Shown here piece by piece: positions 24,727 through 35,200 of a DNA stretch of 64,000 bases (position 1 is the first letter of the stretch; the number at the start of each line of letters is the position of its first letter). The position numbers and the translations under genes are program-made. The stretch is from Gloeophyllum trabeum ATCC 11539. Its lineage: Eukaryota > Basidiomycota > Agaricomycetes > Gloeophyllales > Gloeophyllaceae. The stretch lies in the NCBI RefSeq assembly GCF_000344685.1, contig NW_006920415.1, positions 1,062,950-1,126,949 of the forward strand, in the 5' to 3' direction. The notes beneath the pieces were generated by a model. The model ran no database searches and was not told the DNA's origin. It saw only the letters and a program-made list of their open reading frames with translations.

Positions 24727-27719
24727 ATGCTCTCCTGCGCTCCTTGCCGTCTCCCGCCACTCGCCGCCCCAGCGACGAATCAGCGCTGGCCGTCCCCCCG
24801 CCCAATCATACGCGTCCTCGCCCCGGCTGACGACCCCCCGACGCGTCCCACCATTGGACACGCACACGAGGACCAATACCCTCTGATCATCGATACTTTC
24901 CAGCCGACGCCGCGGCTCTCAGTTGAGCAGCCCAGCGGCCGTACACACAACACCACTCCAGCTTACGAGAACTTTCTGACCGAGCGCTCGCGCGTCCTGC
25001 GGGTGCGTCGTTTTACCACTCGCTGCTCAAGCAGTTTTCCGTCCTATACGTTCTAACACACGCTTCGCCGTTTTATTTTCGATTGCTCCCCGACGTGATC
25101 TCGTGAAAAAACGGGATCGATCTCTTACTCATCCCCCGTTCTCGATTACTTGCACCTGTCCGCGGTGGCGCTGCTGCTTCTCTACGACAATCGATGGTAG
25201 CTCTTCAATCTGCCGCCTGCCGCAGCGTCATTTCTCTCTGCCGTGTTTGGCCCGTCGCTCGACGTATGTTTTGCCGCCTCCAGTGCTTGACATGCAGTTT
25301 ATGTTTTGTCAGAACAATGGCACGGCCCCCGCGACGCTCTGGACCGTGCGCGAGGACTATCCTGGACCGCGCCCGGCCGAGGACGACTGCGTGTATGCGG
25401 TCTTTAGGACACACGAAGAGGTGAGTATGATCTTTGTTCGGAGCCGAGTGCGTCGGGGGCGGCGTGGCTTCCTCGCGAGTTCCCACGGCGCTGATCCGGA
25501 TGCCGAGCGCGGCGCCCGCCCTCACGTGCTTTCGAGGCCTGTGATTGGGCAGTGCATGTGTGACCGGGCCAGGAACGCGGCGCTCGGAGACGTTGTTCGG
25601 GCGCGTCATCGATTGGATCATGGACGTTCTCGGCTCTAATTAGCGCTGTCTCTGCCATCACTGCCCGTCTCATTTGTCACGGGCGGCCTCCACGACTATA
25701 AACTCGCGCCGCCCTCGCCGCGCCCATGTTGCTCGCATATTTTCTTCTCTTTTCCCCCGCTCACCATCTCCCGCCAGGCCCGCGCTGCCCTCGCCCTCGA
25801 CGCCGCCGCCCTCCTCAGCGTCGCACCCGCCCGCGAGCACGACCTGTTGCCCTTCCAGAAACTGCAACGTTTAGACCTGCCCGGTCCGGTGCGTCTTCTC
25901 GACCCAAAGTTGAGGCGCTGATATGAACTGATCATATCCGTCCCATCATAAACTCGAATCCCCCGTTCTAGGCCTCCCCCATGTACGCCCTGCACCTCCC
26001 GCCGTCCCCCGCCACCTCGCTGCCCCCACTCTCGCCAGCGCGCCCCACGCGTCCGTGCCCGACACCCCTCAGGTCCTCCGTGTCGACGTCCGACATGCAC
26101 ACGCGCGTCGTCCACGACGCCACACGCTTCGCCGACCGCGCCCCCGCCGCGTACACGCTCTCCAGCAACCCCCCAGCGGCTCGCGCGAGCTTCCGCATGG
26201 GCGACTGGATGTGCCCTGCCCCCAACTGCGCCGTCCACAACTTCCAGTGAGTCTGGCTCTCTCCTTCAGATGGCGATCTCGATCATTGTATTGGCGCCAC
26301 ACCATCGTCGATCGGGGGTGCCACCCTCGCTTTCCTTAGTGCTGATAGCGTCATCTGAGACTGACGCCTGGTCTCTGTCCCCTGTAGGCGCAATCTATCC
26401 TGTATAGGCTGCGGCTCTCCTCGCCCCGCCGACGGGTTCACCAGCCCAGAACCGCGCTCGCCCCCCGCCTGGACCGCGCAGAACCGCGTCTGCCCCTCCC
26501 CCCGCTTCATGGGCGGCATGCATGGACCCATGTCCCACCCGCCGCCCGCGCCGCTCGACGACCTCAGCCGCCTCGTCAAGTCGCACCCCGCCCCGCACGC
26601 GCTCATCAGCCCGGGCACGCCGAAAACGCCCGCGTACCCGATCCTCACCCCGTCGGGGCGCGCGCTCGCCGTGGGCGGCAAGGTGCAGAACGTGTCCGCG
26701 GACCCGTTCACGCCGTGCCTGATGTGGTGGCCCGACAACGAGCCGCTGCCCGAGCAGAGCCAGATCCGGCCGAGCGGGCTGATTGGCGTGCAGGTAGTAC
26801 GCGTTTCTGGGTTTCCAGGTGATTAGGTGGCTGATGGCGTTCTTTGTTCTAGCACCCGCCCATTCTGAATACCGGGAACCGTGGCCCGATCGAACACCAG
26901 CCTGGGGACTGTGAGTGGCTCCCGTCCCGAGCTTCTTCCCGGTCGAGACTGATTCGGCGCTTTCATTTGAAGGGGTGTGTGGAAAGTGCAGCTATCTCAA
27001 CTGGAGACGCCGTAAAGTGTGCCAGACGTGCTTCCCTTGTCAGTTCATATTTAATGGAGGGTGGATCATGACGCTGATCGGCAAACCTTGCAGATGCGGA
27101 GGGCAATGGTGATTCCATCTCTGCGGCGGTCCAGGCAGAGCGTATTGCGCTTCTTGCTTCTGTCATCGCGAAGGAGACCACAGTCTCCTCGCCTCTCTCC
27201 ACCCAGGCTCCTCTGACCCCGTTGCATCACACGCAGTCTCCCATCCCTCATGTTCCCCAGCCGCGCTCTTCGCTCTTTGTCGACATCTCCCCGGAGCTCC
27301 AGGGCAGCCGTTCGCGAACGGACTTGCCGCCTGACGATACGTCCATGTATATGGGCTCGCGCACCATCTACCAGACTGGTGGTCACCGCCAGCCCAGCCC
27401 CCCATCCCCGATTGCGCCTGCCAGGAAGCCGGCGCCGGCGCCGAGTGCCCTGCTCCCATCCTTCCTGCACGACATCGTGCGCTCTCCGTCCCTTTCGCCC
27501 GCGTCGACGTCGTCTGCGTTCTCTCTGGAGGAATGTGATGAGGGCTTCTCTTTGCACGCGCATCCCCGCGGGGAGGGCCGGGATCGTACGCTCGTCGCTA
27601 AGAGCTCGTTCTCCAGCCTCGGTGGCGGGAGTATCTGGAGACTTGACGGCGAGGAGAGCAAGGCGCTCTCGTCTGTCAGCCAACTCGAGAGACAGCTCGC
27701 AGTGGTGGATATCAAGTAA
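24727..27719 (+). CDS. RNA-binding protein with split RRM and two RanBP2-type zinc fingers
   Basis: Nine exons splice in frame to about 667 aa: 24727-25002, 25201-25263, 25298-25420, 25778-25888, 25972-26246, 26388-26793, 26853-26910, 26973-27038 and 27094-27719. An RRM-like fold spans about residues 90-190 (LFNLPPAAASF, then VYAVFRTHEEA). Zinc finger 1 (about 268-296) is GDWMCPAPNC with CIGCGSPRP split by an intron. Finger 2 (about 436-459) is GDWVCGKCSYLNW with VCQTC. Both have the W-C-C-N-C-C layout that binds single-stranded RNA. The C-terminal 200 residues are Ser/Pro-rich and disordered. The architecture resembles the yeast Nrp1 and S. pombe SPAC17H9.04c type of RNA-granule protein. The N-terminal exon is the least certain part. 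Confidence 0.8.
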
Positions 27720-28486
27720 AGGACGGTGACCTCATTATGGGCGGAACGGTGTGGGGTTGTACATATGAATCGTACATGTGCTGGAAGGAGGAACCAAGGA
27801 TCGCAAGAACAAGATTCTCGAGGCGGGGCGGGGCCGCGTAAAAGCATATTATTTATAACATATCTCTGATCTCTTTTTCTCTCCCTGTTTGGACGATCTG
27901 CTGCTCTTTTTGCATCGCTCTGCTGCGCTGACTGATTGACTGACATAGCCGTATCCTATATTCGTAAAGTCTCTTCCTTCCTCCCAAGAGCTCACTCAAT
28001 ATCTCTCTGGATCTCTCAGAACCCTCCCCGTAGGCCTCTATGGCTCCCGCTGTTGTGATACTAGCTAGCTACTTTAGGATCTCGCCGATGTGTGCAGGCT
28101 TATCCTGTTTTTGGAGAAATGATATGGTGTACGTTCGTATGTCGGGATGCGAGTGTGTCGCAAATCGGGAGCGAGTTGTGATTGGAATTTGGAAATGGCT
28201 CTGAATCTTTACCCCGATGCGGTCGGATGCGAGCTGTAGACAGCCCTCGCAGGCTGCTGATTGGGGCTGCAGAGGTTGCACGGCTTCGGTATGTGCAGCT
28301 GAGATAAGACTGGAGGTGTTCCGCTCTAATCACGCAGGACGGAGGAGCGCCCCGCGCACGACATTATTAGAACATGTTCAGTCAGGTGGCTCGGCGATGG
28401 ACGGCAGTCAAGAACTCGGACTCTCACTACATAAGGCGGGGAATAGGGACATGAGGAGGGGCACGACGTAACCCGTTACCCTCGCC
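27720..28486. other. Intergenic region, no supported gene
   Basis: It contains the 3' region of the zinc-finger gene (A/T-rich stretch TATTATTTATAA near 27848) and the promoter of the tartrate dehydrogenase gene. No TATA box or coding frame worth calling was seen. Confidence 0.5.
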
Positions 28487-29551
28487 ATGACAAAGACATA
28501 CCAGATCGCACTCCTCCCGGGCGATGGGATCGGACCCGAAGTGCTCCAGGCGGGCGTCGATTGCCTGAAGGCGCTCAAGGGTGACTTCACTTTCGAATTC
28601 ACTACATTCGACTGGTCGTCTACCAACTACAAGCAGCGGGGCTACTACATGCCCGCCGATGGCATCGAGCAGCTGAGACGCCACGACGCGATCTACTTCG
28701 GCGCGGTCGGCCACCAGGAGGTGCCCGACCACATCTCCCTCTGGGGGCTCATCCTCCCCATCCGGAAGGAGCTGCAGCAGTGGGTGAACGTGCGCCCCGT
28801 GCAGATACTGCCCGGCACGCAGAGCCCCCTGCGCGGGGTGGACAAGATCGACTGGGTGATCATCCGCGAGAACAGCGAGGGCGAGTACGCGGGGCAGGGC
28901 GGGCGCTCGCACGTCGGGACGGCGTACGAGGTGGGCACGGAGCTCGCGATCTTCACGCGCGTTGCGATCGAGCGGGTGATGCGCTTCGCGTTCGACACGG
29001 CGCGCGCGCGGGACAAGCGGCTGTGCATGGTCACGAAGAGCAACGCGCAGCGGTACGGGATGGTGCTGTGGGACGAGGTCGCGAACGCTGTGGCGAAGGA
29101 GTACCCGGACGTGAAGATGGAGAAGATGCTCGTGGACGCGATGACGGTCAGGATGGTCAATAACCCTGACTCGTTGTCTACCATTGTGGCGACGAACCTT
29201 CACGCCGATATCCTGAGCGACTTGGCTGCCGCGTTGGGCGGCAGTATTGGTATTGCGCCTTCGTCGAACTTGAACCCCGAGCGCAACTTCCCCTCAATGT
29301 TCGAGCCCATTCACGGTTCTGCATTTGACCTAGTTGGGAAGGGGGTCGCAAACCCAATAGGGGCCATATGGAGTGCGGTGGAGATGCTGAACTTCCTTGG
29401 TGAAACAACAGCGGGCGATGTCTTGATGCGTGCTATGGTGAAGGTCAGTGCGGACGGCGTCCGGACCCGCGACCTAGGTGGCCAAGCAGGGACCAAGGAT
29501 GTCGTTGATGCCATCGTGAAGGAGCTGGGACAGTTGCAGAGTAAACTGTAA
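28487..29551 (+). CDS. Tartrate/D-malate dehydrogenase (isopropylmalate DH superfamily)
   Basis: A single intronless frame of 354 aa covers the full length of the TtuC/DmlA-type beta-decarboxylating dehydrogenases. Visible motifs are ALLPGDGIGPEV (N-terminal strand/helix), GAVGHQEVPDHISLWGL, RENSEGEYAGQGGR (active-site Tyr), MVTKSNAQRYGM (catalytic Lys), the metal-binding Asp cluster DAMTVRMV and ADILSDLAAALGGS, and EPIHGSAFDL with ANPIG (NAD+ site). The expected reaction is NAD+- and Mn2+-dependent oxidation of tartrate or D-malate. The GHQEVPDHISLW segment fits the tartrate clade better than LEU2. No targeting sequence is seen, so it is probably cytosolic. Lack of introns among intron-rich neighbours and high GC (about 28700-29130) raise possible ancestral transfer from bacteria. 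Confidence 0.9.
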   Translation: MTKTYQIALLPGDGIGPEVLQAGVDCLKALKGDFTFEFTTFDWSSTNYKQRGYYMPADGIEQLRRHDAIYFGAVGHQEVPDHISLWGLILPIRKELQQWVNVRPVQILPGTQSPLRGVDKIDWVIIRENSEGEYAGQGGRSHVGTAYEVGTELAIFTRVAIERVMRFAFDTARARDKRLCMVTKSNAQRYGMVLWDEVANAVAKEYPDVKMEKMLVDAMTVRMVNNPDSLSTIVATNLHADILSDLAAALGGSIGIAPSSNLNPERNFPSMFEPIHGSAFDLVGKGVANPIGAIWSAVEMLNFLGETTAGDVLMRAMVKVSADGVRTRDLGGQAGTKDVVDAIVKELGQLQSKL

Positions 29552-29791
29552 TGAATGCAGCGTTAAAAGTTACCGCTATCAGGATGTGTCAAAGCGATGA
29601 ATATTGACGTATAGAAATGGTCGACCGGCCACTGACATTTGAAAACGAGATCATCGAGAGGCAAACATGCGGTATCGTTACAGGCAAACTATATATCAGC
29701 GGATGGTTGCAATCTGAGCTATATTGTGATCCGTACCTTGTAAACACTGCTCTTGTTCGGGTGCCAACTTTTTTGATTTGGCTTTGGACGT

Positions 29792-30157
29792 GCTGCTCCA
29801 GGACCCCCGATAATCAGTATAAATGCCTGACCCATAAGTCGACCCATTTTGTCCGGAAGAAAATCGCCGATTTTGGACCTTTTGTCCGGAAAAAAACAGG
29901 CATCACAGCGGAAAAGTAACTCTAAAAGGCAGCTGTGGCGTGGGTACGTCTGAATTTAGCTCTCCCGGCAGGTGCCGGGGTAAATATGGCGTCGAAATGG
30001 CCAAGTCTGACCACAATGTCCGGAAAAAAATCAAGCCTGTTCTCCAGAATCGGCCGATTTGTCTGTAAAAAATCAGCCATTGAGGGCTCTAAAGTCCCAA
30101 AATTTGTCCGGAACCTGATCAGGCATTTATACCAATTATCGGGGGTCCTGCTGCTCC
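29792..30157. mobile_element. 350-bp MITE with terminal inverted repeats and 8-bp duplications
   Basis: The element spans 29800-30149. Its ends are perfect 15-bp inverted repeats (AGGACCCCCGATAAT), and the inverted similarity extends imperfectly to about 34 bp (GTATAAATGCCTGA on both sides). It is flanked by identical 8-bp direct repeats GCTGCTCC (29792-29799 and 30150-30157), the duplication length of hAT-type transposases. Subterminal motifs GTCCGGAARAAAA repeat on both halves. There is no coding capacity, so it would be mobilised in trans. The intact duplication and perfect termini suggest recent insertion. Confidence 0.88.
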
Positions 30158-31008
30158 GAGAGACCCTTATAATAGTTGTATCGTGCCGGTAAGGAATCTC
30201 CGACAGTTGGATATCCGCATGACAATCCCCATTTTCTATCGGAGTTACAGGCACCATTCACATTTTGAAGTGGATATCGTCTTGAAGTGGAGGAAGCGAA
30301 ACTGATCACGAGCACTGCACAATCATTACATGGAAAAGTGTCCGTTGTATTGACCCCAGCATTGATCGCAGAATCGGATTAGCGTAGTGGAAACCCAGGG
30401 AACACGTTTCGTGCATGGAAATTGGGCTGTGTATGCTTGAACAGTAGTAGGGACCCCCTACCCAAGTGGACAGGTACCCACCGCAGAGGCCTGCCGTTTA
30501 GGTATGACAGAGCCTTGAAATACCCGTTCAGACTTGATGTTTGCCAGGACCCAACCTTGGATTTGCCCAAAGTACCACTGTGGATAGCAACCTTTCCTAG
30601 TCGACCAGGTACGGTATATTGCGAGTTCGAATGTCCTTCAAGAGATCAACTTAAATTACCAATGAATATGCCGCAGCTGCTATGCCTTCCCGTGGACTTC
30701 CATTCAAGTTCGATTGGAGGCTGGAAAGTAGTGGCAAGATTACGCGAATTCCGCGTAGGCTAGGAAATCGTTCAGGGGGGACGTGAGCATGATACCGCAG
30801 CTTGAAGGTGAATGCGGCTACGTGTAAGATCCCTAGAAGCTGCGTATCTCTCGGGCCTCAACTTTGTCCGATGATAAAGGAGCTTGGCAGCCGCTGCCTC
30901 GCTACCTGAATGCTATTGATATCAACCAGACTCGGGGATCAAACACGGAAAGACGCCTGCTTAGCTGGCTAGGTAATGTCATACGCCAGCGTACAACAAG
31001 TCCCTCGT
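30158..31008. other. Intergenic region, nothing recognised
   Basis: Only short uninformative frames are present. A small direct repeat (TTGAAGTGGATATCGTC / TTGAAGTGGAGGAAG) occurs near 30265-30297. No RNA gene or promoter could be supported. Confidence 0.45.
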
Positions 31009-31442
31009 TTACGCTCTCGAGACACCGGATGTCCCATTCGCTGCATCTGTGCCTACAGCAAGGCTACTAGTACTTGGGAGTACCGCAGAACCGCTCGTGT
31101 AGTAATCAACCTTGGGAGGATGGCCGTGTGATTCTGCGTCTACTAGGGTCACGGCATCCGCATCGAGATCCTGCCTCGACGCCTGCATGCCGTACGCAGG
31201 ACCTGTGCCAGCATTGTTGAATCCGTTATTGGAGGGCTCCGTTTCGCCATCGCCATCGTCGTCGTCGGGGTCGCGGCGACGTCTCCTGCAAATCTTGATT
31301 ATCGGGTTATCGGTGAAGAAGAATATGAGAGCAAGGAATACGACTGCGGCGACGAAGGTGAAACTCATTGCATATGCGTTCACCATTTTGTTGAAGCCAA
31401 ATGATTGGCAAGCGAAACGATTGGTGAGATATGAAGTAGATC
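31009..31442 (-). CDS. 3' exon of a single-pass membrane protein, upstream exons unresolved
   Basis: The minus-strand frame contains one membrane span (MSFTFVAAVVFLALIFFF), then a basic stop-transfer patch (CRRRRRD), an acidic run (DPDDDDGDGE) and a polar tail ending GVSRA. This is the layout of a type I membrane protein with the tail in the cytosol. The exon probably begins at a CAG acceptor near 31443. Splice sites at about 31480-31545 suggest a short exon upstream, and the 5' part may reach about 31910 where cysteine-rich frames lie, but no unique model could be built. I do not recognise the family. Confidence 0.5.
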
Positions 31443-32235
31443 CTGAAGCGTGATTTGTCAAAGAGGGGAAAGACTGGAGGACTAAGATTTGCTCACCTTG
31501 GCACGGGCAAGGAACACCTCGGGTTTGAGAGAATACTGCGTACTTACATGGGGCTTTATATATCTGCAGGCCACGAGCGTTCAAGTGCAGGGTTACCATC
31601 CCGTCAGATGAGCAACAGCCTTGCACAGCTATTGCGCATATTAATAGGATCGACCACTATGATGATCGGAAGCTTCGAGCTACATATGCAGGAAACAAGC
31701 GTCTGATCTCCTTCCAGGCAGCATATCGGGGCGGGTGGTATGGGCATAGTGAAGCCGAAGCTAGCGCAGAAGTTCGGCAGAGCTTCAAGATGCACTGGAA
31801 GAGGCTGCTCCTCATGCTGACAGCTAGGACCGCCGCGGTCACTTCCGGGTACCAAGCCATATGCATGAGAGGTCGCGCGCGAAAGGCCAGAAGTCGACAA
31901 GAGATTTGCAATGCTGGTAAACAGGCCAGGTGTACATGTGGGGAATACTTGCTAGGGTGGACTATTACTTACTGACTTGCTTTGGACTTTGTTGAATATG
32001 TGGCACTCCGAGGGGGATTGTGCTTACGTAATGCGGATCACATACGCGACGCGACTTGTTCGACGCGTCACGGCCCACTTTGCCACACTTACCATCTCTA
32101 ACGATTCCTCGTGCTGATAGCGTCTTTCCATCGGACAGCAAGGTTTCTGCAGCACCAAGACTTCTCTCTCTATGCTCACCGCGGACAATCGACTTTGACG
32201 AAATTTTCCTGCTTTTGATTCACGAACGCTCCGCC

Positions 32236-35200
32236 ATGACTTCCAATGAACCTATCACTATCCCTATCCAGGGCCCTTCGCGACTTGGCGCCTCGACTTA
32301 CTTTGAGAAAGTTGCATCGACAAGCGGACATCGAGAGACCCAGGAACCCGAATCTAAGCTTCTGAAGGCCCTCAAGCTTGTTCTCAAGGGATCATCAGCG
32401 GTAGAATCCGATCGGTTCTATACCACTTCGTATATGGTTACCACCCCACCATTTGCAGAGGAGCAGCTAAGTTGGAATCTGAATACTGTAGTACTGAGCT
32501 CTGGCGGTATCATCCAGAAGAGGTGGACTTTCCATGAAGATGATCAGGCTGTACAATGGGCTTGTCTCGGTTGGTTGGCCCAACCACCAAAGACGAAGAT
32601 ACCTCCATCAGGCCCTGCACATTTTACGGCAGCTACTGCTACTACCCCACCCGATCCCGACGAGCCGAAGAAACCCATCTTCGGGCCATACCATCTCGCT
32701 CGAGAAAAGAAGAGGGAAGTAATGGAGCCAGCGCAGAACGTGCGGGGTGTTTTCGTGTTCTTCCGAACCATGGGAAAGATATTCCTCACTAACGGGACAG
32801 AATACACCTTCCCTCTTCCTTTTGTGACGCGCAGAGCATGGCCAGTGGCTCCACACGGCGTCCTCATCCAAAGAAGCGTCGACCGTACCGAACTCGCGGA
32901 GGCAGAGGCGAGTGGAGAGCCCATCCTTCCGACCATCTTCTCCTTAGTCAATCCCCTGGGTGAAGCTACGCCAGTGGGCGTGACATCTGGTATTATCGGA
33001 GGGTTCCATCGGGTGCCAGTGTCGCTGAAAGACGAACAGGAGAACTTTGAGAAACCGCAGAGGTCCATTAATTCGAAGGAAATCGTCGTCGGCGTGCCGC
33101 AGCGCGTGACGGAGTCCGAGGAGGATGTCATCGTAACATACAGCCCTGAGGACCGCCGCATAACCATTTGGCGGTACGCCTATCTGGAGATTAAGGATAC
33201 GCCTGTTCCTCTGCAAGTCAAGGACCGCAAAGGTAAAGGTAAAAGCCCTGACACTACTCAGACTCAGGAAGCGGACTCTGGTCTACAGAACCCCGGCGAG
33301 CAAAAGACCCTGGGGTCTGCCTCAACCATGGCGGACATCATGGCTGCCATCTCTTCTCAGAAGGCAGAACCGCCGAAGCCGAAAGAACCTGAACGTAAAC
33401 CGAAACCGAAACCGAAGAACAAACCCAAACCTAGGCCTGCTGAGAATACCCCTGCTAACGATACCGGTACTCCCACCAAACCTCCAGTGGTGGCGAAAAT
33501 GGAAGATGAGGAATGGAAGAAAAAGGTGCTGGACCGTGCACTCTCGAGCGGTCCGAGAGCTGATTACGACGCCATTCCCCCTATGCACGGTCGGGGCACT
33601 ACGCCCTACTGGGCGGAGAAATTGTATATGGAGCACATTCCCGGATCGACGTGGGTTTTGGTGTGTTCTCATCGCATGTCTGATGCTGACGAAGTGCTCC
33701 AGTGAACTGAACTGGTCGAACGTCACCGTCTCCATCTTTGATCAGCGCTTCGACGGCCGATGTGAACGTTCCTTGGTCGCCATCTGCATACCGGATACTG
33801 AGGACGTCCTCATTTTTTCTCTCACGAAAGTCCATGATCCTCACAGGGTCATAGCACGGCTTCACTTCCGCACTAAGGGAATCTCGATTGCTTCGATCCT
33901 TGCCACTCGGGCGGAAGTATTGGATCTCTTAGTGTTGAAGTCCGACAATCAACTTACGCTTCTTACTCATGGCGTTCACGAAGTCGCTATACGCGTAACG
34001 GATCCTCTGTTCGATAACTTAGCTATGAATATGTCACCGCCACCTGGTCCTCCGAGTGCCCCTCCCGGCCGGAAGATCGTCTCCCTTCGTGATAGCGTAA
34101 TATCGTCGGTAGAGCTTCTATTCGACGACCAATCTGCAGCTCGTGTCACCATTCGATTATATCCTAACGACACTTTAACAAAGCTATGTTTAAAGACGCT
34201 GACGCTCACTCTTCCTGTGGACTATACGTTCGCCCTACACAGACGCTTCTTGCAGAATTGGTCGACTCGCGGATTCAGTAGTTCGGATGACACTGAATTC
34301 GAGTGTTTTGTCGAGGCGCTATTCGTCACCTTCGGGATGGAAGTCACGAAGCCAGAAGCTATGCAAACCACTGCTTGGGATGCGCTGCTGCAGTCATCAA
34401 CGCATGCAAGTTTCCGGGAGGATCCAGTCATGCGCATACTTCGACCGCCGGCAATCCATAACCCTGGTAAATCTCACATCACTGTGAAGGAAGCGCACAT
34501 ACTTCTTGCCCCGATTCTCAATGGCTTGCATCACCTTGGAGAAGAGTTACGACTTGATGTTACTCTGCACGCATCTCTGATCAAGCTGGTTCCGGTGATT
34601 TGTTGCATCGCGGAAGTCATAAGACCGGAATGGGCGGACTATTGGAGGCGATTGTGCCCCACTACCTCGGAGTACCCGGTAGAGCACCCTGATCCTAGTA
34701 AGCAATACCCAGACTATGTTTCTATGTCACTGCACTGATTCATGGTCATAAGAACCCATTGATGATCGTCTACCCGTATGGCCATCGGACATGACTGCCA
34801 TTCTTTATGGCCGCATCCATAGGCCGGACTGGAAGGTGCAGGAGTTTAAAGGTTACCAACTTGCCGTGCCCTTCAACATCGCACCTGCATATATCTATGG
34901 CCAGGTCGACCCTCTAATGCGCCTACGCCGGCTCACTTCGCTGTACATGTGTCTAGCGGACGATCAGATGCCCAATAGCCGTATACGGGCAGAGAACGCG
35001 ATGTCGCTTTTGGTGTCGTGGCAGTCTGGGAAGAATTACACTGCTCGCCTCCCGCTTGGCGTCGCATCTCCTCTGGAAGAGGCAGCTCGCAGTTGCCAGC
35101 TATCCCCTCCAAAGGATTGGCCTGCTCACGGATATCGCTTGATCGGTCGAAACGATTTGGCCGAACAGCAGAGTAGTTCCAGGGATGCTTTATCCAAGAA

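Noticed and set aside
24032..24886. 284-codon frame before the RRM/zinc-finger gene
   Set aside because: Low-complexity Arg/Ser/Pro composition, overlapping frames on both strands, and it overlaps the better supported first exon at 24727.
28427..29203. 258-codon antisense frame opposite the tartrate dehydrogenase
   Set aside because: It is His/Arg/Val-rich and mirrors the GC-rich codon pattern of the real gene on the other strand; the sense protein has clear family motifs.
32056..32235. Upstream extension of APC1
   Set aside because: The frame is open but has no ATG before 32236, which has a good initiation context.
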